A DNA stretch of 64,000 bases from Vibrio metschnikovii CIP 69.14 (GCF_000176155.1 NZ_ACZO01000006.1:1426001-1490000), one strand, 5' to 3'; positions 26,015 to 35,789 are shown, counted from the first letter of the stretch. Numbers and translations are program-made. Notes: a model not told the origin generated them from the letters alone.

Positions 26015-27413
26015 CGTGCGTCAATCAGCTCATCAATCGCTGCTAGAACTAGAGCAATGGTTGCTTGAACAAGGCTTTTTGCCATTAGTACAAAAGCGTA
26101 ACGCCTTTGCTCGCGCCATGGGTTATGCCAATTACTTTGACTATTCGGTGCAAAAGACCGAAAAAATGAGCAGCGAAGCCCTGTTTACCATTTTGGATGA
26201 TTTCGAGCAGCGTACCCGTCAACGCCATCAAGAGAGCTTAAGCACACTGGTTGCCGAGCAAGGGGAAGAATGCCTCAAAGGGCATAATTTTGTTTTCTCG
26301 TTTGCTGGCGATGTGATGCGTGATCTCGACCCTTATGTGCCGTTTTCGCAATCCTTACGCCGCTGGGTAGAATCGTTTGGCCGCTTACATATCAACTATT
26401 CAGAGGCTGAGCTGACTTTAGATTTGCTGGATCGCAAAGGAAAATACCCCAATGGTTTTTGTCACGGCCCGATCCCATCTTTTTACCATCAAGGACAATG
26501 GGTTGCGGCTAAAGTCAACTTTACCTCCAATGCCAAACCTGACCAAATCGGCAGTGGCTATGATGGTATCAACACCCTGTTTCATGAAGGTGGCCATGCG
26601 GCGCATTTTGCTAATGTGAAACTCAACGCCCCTTGCTTCTCACAAGAGTTTGCGCCAACCTCCATGGCCTACGCTGAAACGCAATCGATGTTTTGTGATA
26701 GCCTACTCAACGACGCCGATTGGCTAAAACGCTATGCCTTGGATAACAAGGGCAACCCGGTTCCTGATAGTGTCATTCAAGCGATGGTGAATAACCGTCA
26801 GCCATTCAAAGCGTATCAAGAACGAAGCATTCTGCTGGTGCCTTATTTTGAACGCGCCCTGTATCAATTGAGCGATGAGCAGTTAACCGCTGAACAGGTG
26901 ACGGCTTTAGCCCGTGAAACCGAGCAGCGTATTCTTGGCCTTGAGTCGAGCCCTCGCCCACTGTTGGCGATTCCGCACCTATTATCCGATGAATCAGCCT
27001 GCGCTTACCAAGGTTACTTATTGGCTCATATGGCGGTGTATCAAACGCGGGCTTACTTTATGGAAAAGTTTGGCTACCTAACAGATAACCCACAGATTGG
27101 CCCATTTCTCGCCAAGCATTATTGGCATAAGGGGAATCAAGTCTCACATTCTGAATCGATCCAAAGCCTCACTGGTGAAGGTTTTAATGCTAAATATCTG
27201 GCCGATGTCTGTAACCTTTCTGCCGAGCAAGCTTGGCAACAAGAGCTGCAAAAAATCGCGGCGATGCAGAGCCGTCAACCGAGCAGCCCAGCGCCACTGA
27301 ATGCGAAAATCACCATCGTCGATGGGGAGCAAGTGATTGCGTCTAATGCGGTGTCTGATGAGCAGATGTGCCAGCAGTTTGAAGATTACATTATGCAGAC
27401 TTACGGCTGTTAA
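25566..27413 (+). CDS. M3-family metallopeptidase (oligoendopeptidase-like)
   Basis: A 615-residue cytoplasmic zinc peptidase, full length for the short oligoendopeptidase branch. The zinc site is FHEGGHAAHF (His340, Glu341, His344). The downstream EFAPTSMAYAETQSMF supplies the third ligand region. Such enzymes cut short peptides to amino acids. AAGGA before the ATG is shared with the truncated copy at 23540. The first ~150 codons differ slightly from that copy, so the gene's present 5' end may have been supplied by the inserted islet. No operon partner. Confidence 0.92.
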   Translation: MTASAYLNQLNQDYLAIHRRKEDYFWQTYMGISDDQAGATKAQTEWTHFLSQGSRIEEIRQQIAAAENISDNEQREQTLQGLNGWLAMFQAHAIESRQAQQLKNELIEFEADLFTKKQQHVLTYTNEHGEAIEASLPVLSSTIRANNLESVRQSAHQSLLELEQWLLEQGFLPLVQKRNAFARAMGYANYFDYSVQKTEKMSSEALFTILDDFEQRTRQRHQESLSTLVAEQGEECLKGHNFVFSFAGDVMRDLDPYVPFSQSLRRWVESFGRLHINYSEAELTLDLLDRKGKYPNGFCHGPIPSFYHQGQWVAAKVNFTSNAKPDQIGSGYDGINTLFHEGGHAAHFANVKLNAPCFSQEFAPTSMAYAETQSMFCDSLLNDADWLKRYALDNKGNPVPDSVIQAMVNNRQPFKAYQERSILLVPYFERALYQLSDEQLTAEQVTALARETEQRILGLESSPRPLLAIPHLLSDESACAYQGYLLAHMAVYQTRAYFMEKFGYLTDNPQIGPFLAKHYWHKGNQVSHSESIQSLTGEGFNAKYLADVCNLSAEQAWQQELQKIAAMQSRQPSSPAPLNAKITIVDGEQVIASNAVSDEQMCQQFEDYIMQTYGC

Positions 27414-27813
27414 CGGCTCTATCCCCTGACGACTTGAGCAGCGGTGATCTTTATTGCCAGCAACCTCAAGTGGTTTGGGGATAGAAAACCCATAGCTTAA
27501 ACCTGCTTCGGATAATGCTTTTTCAGTAAGCTGTGCACATTGCGCTTACGTTTGTAGGTTTCCGCCAGTGATGTTATCGCGAGATAAACATTGCTCGATA
27601 CTGCACGCCACTCATTATCTTCCCCCTTTTTTTTAGCGCTCTGTATTAACTCATTGAACTGTAATTATTATTTTATATTGATGACATATTAACTTCATTT
27701 TTGGATGCCAACCTCCTGCTCTGGTTTGACCAGTTTTGGATTTTTAGTGCACAACCCCCATCCCCAAACAGCGTGGTGTTAGGGATAAAAAAGATGGAAA
27801 TAAGGAAGTTATT
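27414..27813. other. Spacer with left phoD-cassette repeat
   Basis: 400 bases. The first 172 are the left copy of a direct repeat carrying an imperfect palindrome and 92 bases of the 3' end of the SWIM-protein gene. The rest is unique and AT-rich, and presumably contains the phoD promoter. I see no convincing Pho box. Confidence 0.6.
27417..27588. repeat. Left 172-bp direct repeat with internal palindrome
   Basis: Nearly identical to 29490-29661. Contains CTATCCCC (27419-27426) paired with GGGGATAG (27477-27484) and, nested inside, ACTTGAG (27432-27438) with CTCAAGT (27465-27471). It starts four bases after the peptidase stop codon. Confidence 0.9.
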
Positions 27814-29487
27814 ATGTCTATGTCTCGCAGAGGCTTTATAAAGGCGGTTTCCGCTAGCATGGTCGCTAGCAGTTTGATCGCGTGTCAATCTGATGATACA
27901 CAGTTCAAACCGGTCACCTTTGAGCATGGTGTAGCCAGTGGAGATCCGTTACAAGATGCCGTTATCATCTGGACTCGGGTAACCACCGAAAGTCGTTACG
28001 CAGAAGTGACTTGGCAACTGTCTGAGCATGAGGATTTTGCTCACTTAGTGGCTTCTGGCAAACGGCAAACTGACAGCGAAAAAGACTTTACAGTCAAAGT
28101 TGATGTCACAGGATTAGCCGCAGGAAAAAACTATTTTTATCGCTTTATATGTCAGGGAATAAACAGCCAAGTGGGGCGAACCAAAACGTTGGCACAAGGC
28201 GAGTTAGCCAAAGCATCGTTGGCGGTGGTTTCTTGCTCTAATTACCCGACAGGGTACTTCAACGTTTATCGAGAAATCGTTCTCCAGCATCAGAAAAAGC
28301 CGTTTGATGCGGTACTGCATTTAGGCGATTACATTTACGAATACGGCTCCGGTGGTTATGCCACCGAAAATGCGGCGTCCCTTGGACGTGAACCGAGCCG
28401 TGGTACTGAGTGTGTCAGCCTGCAAGATTATCGAGCACGTTATGCACAATATCGCCAAGATAGCGATCTACAAGCCTTGCATGCTTCGATGCCGATGATT
28501 GCAGTATGGGATGATCATGAAATTGCTAATGACACTTGGCTTAATGGCGCTGAAAATCATCAACCAGAACAAGGCAGTTTTGAATTGCGACGCGCCGCAG
28601 CCGCTGCTGCATGGGTAGAATGGCTCCCTGTCCGTGAAAACCCTGAATCGAATGTAATTATCTATCGTCACTTCTCTTTTGGCGATCTTTTGGATCTCTA
28701 CATGCTCGATACTCGTGTCGTCGCCCGTGATGAACCATTGGATTATTTTTCGTTGTCCTCTCCCTCAATGGAAGGCATCGCGGGATTGGTTGCTCAGTCT
28801 CGTCAACCCGGTCGAAACCTATTAGGTCAGCATCAAAAACAGTGGCTAAAAAACCAAATGGCTAACGCTTCTGGTAAATGGTCAATCATGGGCCAACAAG
28901 TATTGATGAGTCGAATGGAGCTACCAAGCACAGTAATGCAAGCGCTGTTTGGTTTGTTTATGGCTGATGACGAGAATAAAGCCCTAGCCCTAAATCATGT
29001 CAACCAAGCTATCCAAACGTACCTTGCCAATCCTAACTCAGATCCGCATCTTATCCCCTACAACCTTGATGCTTGGGATGGCTATTATCAAGAGAGAGAA
29101 TGGCTTTATCATTTAGCGCAACAAGAAGGCAAACGGTTTATTAGCTTAGCAGGTGACAGTCATAATGCATGGTGTAGCCAACTGTTTGATGCGCAGGGCA
29201 AAGCGATAGGTATCGAATTTGCGACATCATCGGTCAGTTCGCCCGGTTTAGAAGAGTACCTAGGCGTTGATGGCTCGACTATTATGCAAATGGAGCATGT
29301 TCTGCCACTGTTGGTCAGAGAGCTGCAATGGACAGATTTGAAGCAACGCGGTTTTCTACGCTTAGATGTCACCAAAGAGAAAGCTGAAGCTACTTGGACT
29401 TTTATTTCCAATATCATGACCAAGGATTACCAAGTAAAACAAAAAACCATCGCTACTGAAGATGGTAAAGGGATTAGCATCCGTTGA
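27814..29487 (+). CDS. phoD: Tat-exported PhoD-type alkaline phosphatase/phosphodiesterase
   Basis: A 557-residue metallophosphoesterase. The N-terminus has the twin-arginine motif SRRGFIK and a possible lipobox LIAC at about residue 24, so it should be exported folded and perhaps anchored. An Fn3-like PhoD_N domain is followed by the Fe/Ca phosphoesterase core: SCSNYPTGYFNVYRE, LHLGDYIYEYG, WDDHEIANDTW and the late AGDSHNAWC. It releases phosphate from organic esters. AAGGAAG precedes the ATG. The gene sits alone between two 172-bp direct repeats, which suggests it arrived as a cassette. Confidence 0.93.
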   Translation: MSMSRRGFIKAVSASMVASSLIACQSDDTQFKPVTFEHGVASGDPLQDAVIIWTRVTTESRYAEVTWQLSEHEDFAHLVASGKRQTDSEKDFTVKVDVTGLAAGKNYFYRFICQGINSQVGRTKTLAQGELAKASLAVVSCSNYPTGYFNVYREIVLQHQKKPFDAVLHLGDYIYEYGSGGYATENAASLGREPSRGTECVSLQDYRARYAQYRQDSDLQALHASMPMIAVWDDHEIANDTWLNGAENHQPEQGSFELRRAAAAAAWVEWLPVRENPESNVIIYRHFSFGDLLDLYMLDTRVVARDEPLDYFSLSSPSMEGIAGLVAQSRQPGRNLLGQHQKQWLKNQMANASGKWSIMGQQVLMSRMELPSTVMQALFGLFMADDENKALALNHVNQAIQTYLANPNSDPHLIPYNLDAWDGYYQEREWLYHLAQQEGKRFISLAGDSHNAWCSQLFDAQGKAIGIEFATSSVSSPGLEEYLGVDGSTIMQMEHVLPLLVRELQWTDLKQRGFLRLDVTKEKAEATWTFISNIMTKDYQVKQKTIATEDGKGISIR

Positions 29488-29489
29488 GT

Positions 29490-29661
29490 CTCTATCCCCT
29501 GACGACTTGAGCAGCGGTGATCTTTATTGCCAGTAACCTCAAGTGGTTTGGGGATAGAAAACCCATAGCTTAAACCTGCTTCGGATAATGCTTTTTCAAT
29601 AAGCTGTGCATATTACGCTTACGTTTGTAGGTTTCCGCCAGTGATGTTATCGCGAGATAAA
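29490..29661. repeat. Right 172-bp direct repeat with internal palindrome
   Basis: Partner of 27417-27588, 2,073 bases downstream and beginning two bases after the phoD stop. The outer palindrome arms are at 29492-29499 and 29550-29557. Confidence 0.9.
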
Positions 29662-30075
29662 AATCAGCGAGTGCGGCTGGGTGTTTAGCCAATAAGCGCT
29701 CGACGCGTTGTAAATGGTGAATGGCCTCTTGATAACCTTGGTTACTGGTGCGGTCAATACACACGTGAGCAACACGAATCTTGATCAATGGGCGAATCGC
29801 TAAGTAAGCAATACGCAACGGCAGCACCATGTTTACACATCTCTTGGTATTCAGCGGCTGGGCAAGTGCAGTAGCTTGATAATGTTTGACCACCATTGAG
29901 TTGCACACGGTAAAGCTGAGAGCCTTTTACTTCGGCATTGGCGGTATGACCATTAACGGTCAATTTACGCACCGCTCCACTTTTCGCGAGCTGCATGCCT
30001 TTTTGTAATGAGCTCGGTTCGCACAGGGCAAACAGAACAGTAAAATCAAAGAAAGGAAAAGGAATTATTAGGCAT
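29570..30075 (-). pseudogene. Degraded SWIM zinc-finger protein gene
   Basis: Read leftward from a likely ATG at 30075, one frame gives FDFTVLFALCEPSSLQKGMQ, AVRKLTVNGH and the SWIM zinc finger SYCTCPAAEYQEMCKHGAAV (CxCx(n)CxH). It then runs to a stop. A different frame resumes with YQEAIHHLQRVERLLAKHP and ends KRKRNMHSLLKKHYPKQV. A frameshift also separates the ATG from FDFTV. At least one internal deletion or frameshift has joined the SWIM domain to the C-terminal helices. SWIM proteins of this type probably bind nucleic acid. The last ~92 bases are duplicated to the left of phoD. Confidence 0.7.
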
Positions 30076-30310
30076 AAGCAGATCCGTTTTCGCTATCGTC
30101 GGCCTTGTCTGGTCAAGACGTTGCTAGGGGTTTCACGCACTTTGCCTATTTTGGATTGGAGCTTCAAGTCAAACATCGTGATAATGAATAAAACGGTGGC
30201 TCGTTTAACTTCATAACTGGTTTGCAATTAAATGGTTTATTTAGGAATTTCACTGAGCGATAATCTCGCACATAGGCTGCTCATATAATCAGCCTGATGA
30301 TGAATATAAA

Positions 30311-31345
30311 ATGGAATTTTTAATGCTTGCCATCCCTCTTCCCTTTATAGCATCTTTGCTATTTATCATTACCGCCTTATTCATGCGTCCCAAACGTAAT
30401 TGGCTAAAGTCTGGAGTATTTTGGTTCAGTATACTCTGCTCTACGATGACCGCCGTCGTCGGATTAAGGTGGACATTTGATATTGCTTTATTACGCTGTA
30501 TTCAACCTATTCTAGGTGCGATGTTGCCTGTCGCAGCCTGGCTTTGCTTTTCTAAAACTCAGCACGCAAAGACTAAATATCTCCACTGGCTTGGTCCTAT
30601 TATTGTCGCAATTGCTTCTACCAATCCATCACGAGTTTGGTTAGTCACTATTGATATTGTTTTGATTTGTCTTTATTTAGCCTACGGACTCTTACTCATA
30701 AAAGAATCATTAAAAATACCAACCCATGTCCGCCTTAATCAAATTACCACGGTTTTATTTGCTCAAAGAGCAGCAGGACTCTTGTTACTAATGTCAGCTC
30801 TGATTGATGGGATGATCAGTTATGATTTAATTCGTAACAGTGCTGCGCACATCAATCTTATTTTATCCTCTAGTTATCTAGCCTTGATCGTAGGAATCGT
30901 CACAACGGTAACTATCGCTAGTCAGCATACTGTGGTTGAGCCAACAAATAACGTGATAACACAGCCCCCACTAACGGAAATAAAATCATCATCTTTATCA
31001 ATGAGTAAGCAAGAAGCAACACAGATTTGTGACAAACTCAGCCACTTACTCACAGAAAAAGAACTGTATAAGGATGTTGATTTAACTCTAGCGAAGCTCT
31101 CAAAGTGGCTCGGAGTGCCAGCGAAGCCACTTTCTCAAGCAATCAATCAGGTGTACGGAGAAAATATTTCCAGAGTGATCAATTCATTTAGAATAGAGCA
31201 TGCTAAATCACTGCTTTTAACCAGTAATATGTCGATCACCGAAGTTTATTTAGCGTCAGGGTTTCAAACTAAATCCAATTTCCATCGTGAGTTTTCACGT
31301 ATCACGGGGCAAACACCCAGTGGCTACCGAAACTCATCATCATAA
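30311..31345 (+). CDS. Membrane-anchored AraC-family transcriptional regulator
   Basis: A 344-residue protein with about six hydrophobic helices over residues 1-205 and a cytoplasmic AraC/XylS DNA-binding domain at about 240-340. The second helix-turn-helix is clear in SITEVYLASGFQTKSNFHREF followed by GQTPSGYR. Such regulators sense a membrane or envelope signal. It converges on the alpha/beta-hydrolase gene at 31384-32406, so its target is not obvious. The ribosome-binding site is weak; a second in-frame ATG lies at 30323. Confidence 0.88.
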   Translation: MEFLMLAIPLPFIASLLFIITALFMRPKRNWLKSGVFWFSILCSTMTAVVGLRWTFDIALLRCIQPILGAMLPVAAWLCFSKTQHAKTKYLHWLGPIIVAIASTNPSRVWLVTIDIVLICLYLAYGLLLIKESLKIPTHVRLNQITTVLFAQRAAGLLLLMSALIDGMISYDLIRNSAAHINLILSSSYLALIVGIVTTVTIASQHTVVEPTNNVITQPPLTEIKSSSLSMSKQEATQICDKLSHLLTEKELYKDVDLTLAKLSKWLGVPAKPLSQAINQVYGENISRVINSFRIEHAKSLLLTSNMSITEVYLASGFQTKSNFHREFSRITGQTPSGYRNSSS

Positions 31346-31383
31346 TGCTATCAAGCCCTTCCTAAATATGACACTAAGCTTGC

Positions 31384-32406
31384 TCACGCTCCTTGCCTTA
31401 AAAACAATAAAATATCGGCAAATATGCTTTGATGAAGATCGCTGCGCGTTATGCCTCTTCCATCTTTACAAATGATACCGTCACCTTGCACTTCTTCTTC
31501 AAGTAAATGGATTGCACCAGGCTTGCAAATGGGTAAAAAACTAAAATGCATCGCTTGCTCATACACTTTATAACGCCGTGATAGTAGCGGTATGTGTTCA
31601 GCTAAAAAACCTGACTCTTGAGTTTGAGGGAGATCACCAATATCAATGCCAGCCGCCAAAATCAAAACAGGTGTTTTTATTTTATGAAGACTAGAGGAGG
31701 AAAAACTGCGCGCCAAACCTAAATCTAAGCTGATTACTTGCTTAATACGCTCATCGTGTAACCTTGCTGACAAAGGTTCATTGGGTTGTGACTCGGCCAA
31801 TCCTAGCTCTTTTGCCAACCCACAAGTTCTAGGGTTTGGGTACAAAAGACATTGCTGATGAAAAAAAGCGCGATCTACCTGAGCACCAACCAGTTGTAAC
31901 ACGGTCCAGCCACCTAAAGAATGGCCTATCGCAGTCACATTCGTACGATCAATCACGCCGGACCACTGCTCATCAGACAATAAATAATCAAGCAGCCGAC
32001 TTAAATCCTTCGGTCTTTGCCACCATTGCGCAGCTTGTTGAGGAGATGAATCAAGTGTCGTTGTTCCAGGGTGATCAACCGCTGCAACAACATAACCCTG
32101 CTCAACCAACTTCACCGCTAGCCAATGCTGGTTTCGCCAGTTACCTCGATAACCATGAGAAAGCATCACCAAAGGGGCAGAAGCGGTATTTACTGCACCA
32201 TTTTCTATCACTGGATTACCTTGAAAAACTGGATTATCAGCAATCAAAGTGATTTGATTGGACGGCTTAGCTGGGTACCAGATGGATATAGATAAGGGCC
32301 TTTCTAAAGATTGGCTGATAACCTTTTGTTGGAAGCCAATCTCTGTAGCCGCCATACTTGATGGTAACATCAGTACCAGAGTAATAAATGAACAAAACCA
32401 ACGCAT
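31384..32406 (-). CDS. Exported alpha/beta hydrolase (PAF-acetylhydrolase/dienelactone-hydrolase-like)
   Basis: A 340-residue protein with a signal peptide ending SMAA (about residue 20). The core shows MLSHGYRGNW (oxyanion HG) and the nucleophile elbow AIGHSLGGWT. An Asp in LAAGIDIGD and a His in QAMHFSFLP are candidates for the rest of the triad. The overall pattern is that of periplasmic PAF-acetylhydrolase-like lipases/esterases. Several cysteines (QQCLLYPNPRTCG, ICKPG) suggest disulfides. AAGGAG supports the start. Divergent from the exported EEP-family gene. Confidence 0.87.
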   Translation of the reverse strand: MRWFCSFITLVLMLPSSMAATEIGFQQKVISQSLERPLSISIWYPAKPSNQITLIADNPVFQGNPVIENGAVNTASAPLVMLSHGYRGNWRNQHWLAVKLVEQGYVVAAVDHPGTTTLDSSPQQAAQWWQRPKDLSRLLDYLLSDEQWSGVIDRTNVTAIGHSLGGWTVLQLVGAQVDRAFFHQQCLLYPNPRTCGLAKELGLAESQPNEPLSARLHDERIKQVISLDLGLARSFSSSSLHKIKTPVLILAAGIDIGDLPQTQESGFLAEHIPLLSRRYKVYEQAMHFSFLPICKPGAIHLLEEEVQGDGIICKDGRGITRSDLHQSIFADILLFLRQGA

Positions 32407-32705
32407 AACCCACTCCTTTATAAATGATAATCTTCAGAGCTAGATTCTGATATCGCGCTTTCTAATGCGTCCTCAATCCGGTTTTAGGACCTAAAAAATA
32501 AACCAAACCTAACCAAAGTTGGCACCAGTCACACAAAAATAAACAAACAAGAAGCTTCTTACATCTTGGGCGTGATTTTTATCACTTACAACAGGTAAGC
32601 ATATCCTTACCATTCAGATAACGAATCAATGTGTCTTATCTGTCTGTATCGTTTAAATCGGTTTTGTTTTGATTTTGAATAGACAGTTACTCTATGGTGT
32701 GAATA

Positions 32706-34073
32706 ATGAAAAAAATGCGACTTACTCCGACCGCTTTGCTGCTCAGTAGCGCACTGCTCGTGGGCTGTAATCAGGATATCGATACCATGGCAACACCTGA
32801 AAAAACGCTTAAAATTGCTACCTATAATCTCTCTTTTGACCGTAACACCTTTGCAGAACTGGTGACTGAAATGCAGGTAGAACCTGCGCAGCAGCAAGCT
32901 TTGGTTGAAGCTTACTTAGCGGGCAAGATTGAACAAAAAGACAAAACATTAGCGCAAAATGTTATCCAGATCCGCAATGTCGCGGCGGTTATTCAACATA
33001 ATCGCCCTGATGTATTGATGATGGCGGAATTTAATAATGATGGTACTGGTGAAGATACTTCGGCGTTGATCGGCTTTCAAAAAAATTATTTGTCTGTCGC
33101 GCAAAGCCGACAAGGCGCAGGAGGCGAGCCAGATTTAGAGCCGATTGATTATCCGTTTGCTAAAGCCTACGCCACCAATACTGGGCTATTGAGTGAATTT
33201 GATTTAGATAATAATGGCCAAAAGGGTCAGTTACCGGGCGATGCTTGGGGATTTGGTTTTTATCACGGTCAATACGCGTTTGCTTTACTGTCTAAGTACC
33301 CAATTGATGCGAGCCAAACACGCACCTTCCAGCACTTTAAATGGAAAGATATGGCTGGAGCAGAAAACCCCAAGATCACCATCTGTGATGGCTCACAAAA
33401 AATTCCTCAAGGCATGGTGTGTGGTGATGCTTGGTATAGTGATGCAGAATGGCAACAGGTACGTTTATCGTCTAAAAACCATGTGGATGCGCCGATTGTG
33501 ATTCCAACTGCCGATGGGGAGCAAGTGATCCATTTACTGATGTCTCACCCGACGCCCCCGGTCTTTGACCCTGGTAAAAATCAGCAACAAAACGCTGCAG
33601 AAGTGCAGTTTTGGCACCATTACATACAAAATCAGCCTTATTTTTACGATGATGCTGGTAAGACTGGCGGATTAGCCAACAATGAAAGGTTTGTCATCAT
33701 GGGCGATTTAAATCTCGACCCGGTCGCCGGTGATGGGTTAAGTGAAATAATGCAAGCACTGCATGCTGATCCGCTACTTAATCAAAAGGTGACTCAAGGG
33801 ACGCTTTACCCAAGTAGCCTTGGTGCCGCTGAATTTGCTGCGCAGCGATCATCAACTCATCCTCATCCACAGCGAATCACGTCCACTTTTGGCTTAGGCG
33901 TTGATTATGCTCTGCCTTCGGCTAACTTAACCGTTATTGATTCAGGTGTTTATTGGCCAGCGTCTGATCAGGTGGGCTATCGTTTAATGAATGACTCGCG
34001 TTTGGGCCGTTATGGGGACGGTAAAGATGTCTCTTCCGACCATCGCCTAATATGGGTTGAAGTGAAGTTATAG
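32706..34073 (+). CDS. Lipoprotein of the endonuclease/exonuclease/phosphatase (EEP) family
   Basis: A 455-residue exported protein with a lipoprotein signal (LLVGC, Cys at about 21). EEP motifs in order: LKIATYNLSFDR at the first strand, VLMMAEFNNDG (metal-binding Glu), RFVIMGDLNLDP (Asn/Asp) and VSSDHRLIWVEV (catalytic His). The fold covers DNase I, sphingomyelinases and inositol phosphatases, so a surface phosphodiesterase acting on nucleic acid or phospholipid is likely. The substrate cannot be chosen by eye. Divergent from the alpha/beta hydrolase; followed by hairpins. Confidence 0.88.
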   Translation: MKKMRLTPTALLLSSALLVGCNQDIDTMATPEKTLKIATYNLSFDRNTFAELVTEMQVEPAQQQALVEAYLAGKIEQKDKTLAQNVIQIRNVAAVIQHNRPDVLMMAEFNNDGTGEDTSALIGFQKNYLSVAQSRQGAGGEPDLEPIDYPFAKAYATNTGLLSEFDLDNNGQKGQLPGDAWGFGFYHGQYAFALLSKYPIDASQTRTFQHFKWKDMAGAENPKITICDGSQKIPQGMVCGDAWYSDAEWQQVRLSSKNHVDAPIVIPTADGEQVIHLLMSHPTPPVFDPGKNQQQNAAEVQFWHHYIQNQPYFYDDAGKTGGLANNERFVIMGDLNLDPVAGDGLSEIMQALHADPLLNQKVTQGTLYPSSLGAAEFAAQRSSTHPHPQRITSTFGLGVDYALPSANLTVIDSGVYWPASDQVGYRLMNDSRLGRYGDGKDVSSDHRLIWVEVKL

Positions 34074-34075
34074 GG

Positions 34076-34124
34076 TATCCCAAGTTGTTGGGGGATAAGA
34101 AAAGAGGCTCTATTTAGAGCCTCA
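34076..34124. terminator. Paired hairpins between convergent genes
   Basis: TATCCC-AAGTTGTT-GGGGGATA, then GAGGCTC-TATTTA-GAGCCTC with an A tract on its left (T tract for the leftward mgtE transcript). The second hairpin is the better terminator for mgtE. Confidence 0.7.
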
Positions 34125-34135
34125 ATCAAGCAAGT

Positions 34136-35506
34136 TTAGCCAACCGCAGGAAAATCTAAGATGCTGGTGGCGACGGAGAAATAGATAATAACTCCGACCG
34201 CATCGGCAATAGTGGTAACCAGTGGTGCACTGGCCGATGCCGGATCAAACTTAAGTTTGCTGAGAATAAATGGCAGTGACATCCCCACCAGCGATCCAAC
34301 TACGACCACAATTTGCATGGTTAACGCTACCACTAAGGCAATTTCTGGACCGCCGCGCCATAAGCCAAGCAACGATACCGCAATCGCCATAGTGACACCC
34401 AGTAAACCGGCGATAAACAGTTCTTTAGCCAGCATTTTCGCCCAGTCTTTACCAATGACTTCGCCAGTGGCAATAGCTCGGACCATCAGCGTTGCCGACT
34501 GCGCCCCGGCATTACCACTACTACCAATCAATAAGGGTAAGAAAAAGACCAGCGCAACGTAGGCTTGAATCGTATCTTCAAAATAGGCGATCCCCGCTCC
34601 GGAAAAGAGATTACCGAACACCAGCAAAACTAACCAAAACACGCGCTTACGGTACATCAATCCAACGGAAGCATCTTTTAGGTTACCGGAGAAATCGACC
34701 GCGGCAGATTTATGAATCGAACGATCTGCTTCTTCTTCTGCAACGTCCATCGCATCGTCATAAGTCACAATACCGACCATGCGATTTTGTTGATCCAATA
34801 CCGGGAGAGCGAGTAAGTCATATTTACTGATCGCTTGCGCGGCCACATTTTGCGCTTCATCCACCCGTACAAAGATCAGCACTTGAGTCATGATTTTGCC
34901 AACCGTTAGACTTGGCTCAGAAATCATCAAATCACGCAGGGAAACGGTACCTTGCAGATGCATTTGCTCATCAACAACGTAAGCTTGGTAAATAGTTTCT
35001 CGCTCACTGGCGATTTTCCGTAGTTGGTTGATGGCTTCTTCAACGGTTTGATGGGCATCGAGCGTCGCAAAATCCGAGGTCATTAATGCCCCGACGCTCT
35101 CTTCTGGATAAGAGACTAAGCGCTGAATATCGCGCCGGTCTTCCGCATCCATTTGTTGTAAAACTTGATGCTGAAACTCGGGTTCTAATTGAGTAAGTAA
35201 ATCAGCGCGTTCATCATGGGGCATGAGCTCCGTCATTTGTGCGAGCTCTTGCGCATTAAGCTCTTCGGCGAGCTTTTCTTGCCAGCGCAAGGAAAAATAC
35301 CCAAATAGAGCGGCTTGTTTTTCTAGAGAAATCAGCAGTAACAATTGCCCCGCTTCTTTAGCGGTTAAACGTTGATTATCCAACAATTCGGTGAGGGCTT
35401 CTGCGCAGTCAGCCAGTGGGTGCTCTTCAACAAAGCGTTCCATAGCTTCGGCATTTTGACTGATGTGCAGCGCCATGAGGTCTTGAGTCATGATATTGAT
35501 TGACAT
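34136..35506 (-). CDS. mgtE: MgtE-family Mg2+ channel/transporter (copy 2)
   Basis: A 456-residue magnesium channel. An N-terminal superhelical domain is followed by a CBS pair (YPEESVGALMTSDFATL; VGIVTYDDAMDVAEEEADR) that closes the gate when Mg2+ is high. Then come five membrane helices with LVVFGNLFSGAGIAYFE and PLLIGSSGNAGAQSATLMVR (pore). It is closely similar to the second copy at 36517, so it is a paralogue from local duplication. It is the last gene of the cluster and is separated from the MgtC-like gene by 283 bases containing a terminator, so it may have its own promoter. Confidence 0.95.
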   Translation of the reverse strand: MSINIMTQDLMALHISQNAEAMERFVEEHPLADCAEALTELLDNQRLTAKEAGQLLLLISLEKQAALFGYFSLRWQEKLAEELNAQELAQMTELMPHDERADLLTQLEPEFQHQVLQQMDAEDRRDIQRLVSYPEESVGALMTSDFATLDAHQTVEEAINQLRKIASERETIYQAYVVDEQMHLQGTVSLRDLMISEPSLTVGKIMTQVLIFVRVDEAQNVAAQAISKYDLLALPVLDQQNRMVGIVTYDDAMDVAEEEADRSIHKSAAVDFSGNLKDASVGLMYRKRVFWLVLLVFGNLFSGAGIAYFEDTIQAYVALVFFLPLLIGSSGNAGAQSATLMVRAIATGEVIGKDWAKMLAKELFIAGLLGVTMAIAVSLLGLWRGGPEIALVVALTMQIVVVVGSLVGMSLPFILSKLKFDPASASAPLVTTIADAVGVIIYFSVATSILDFPAVG

Positions 35507-35671
35507 CTAAATACTCTTTTCATTGTCATGTGAGCATGAATCAACGTCATTATTGTTTTATCTTATGACATGCTCTTTGCTCTTAGCGACTAAAGATACT
35601 GAGAGATAAAATAATAATAAGATGAATAGCATGCAAATGGCTGATTTTAGCACAGTTATAAGACAACCAGA

Positions 35672-35741
35672 GCGAAGAAAAAGAAAATCAGGCTATTCTG
35701 ACTACGTGCTAAGAAAATAGACGTCGACAAAATAGCCTGAT
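35672..35741 (-). terminator. Terminator after the MgtC-like gene
   Basis: Perfect 11-base arms ATCAGGCTATT (35687-35697) and AATAGCCTGAT (35731-35741) with a 33-base loop. Read leftward, the stem is followed by TTTTCTTTTTC. It separates the upstream three-gene operon from the second mgtE. Confidence 0.75.
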
Positions 35742-35789
35742 GAAGGTTGTAAATGACAAGGTCGCTTCACTTATCCAGACGACAGCGAG

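Noticed and set aside
27419..27484. Integron attC site
   Set aside because: The palindrome lacks the R'/R'' core motifs (RYYYAAC/GTTRRRY) and there is no integron integrase.
27650..27700. Pho box upstream of phoD
   Set aside because: CTGTAA and ATGACA half-like words are present but not in an 11-base direct repeat.
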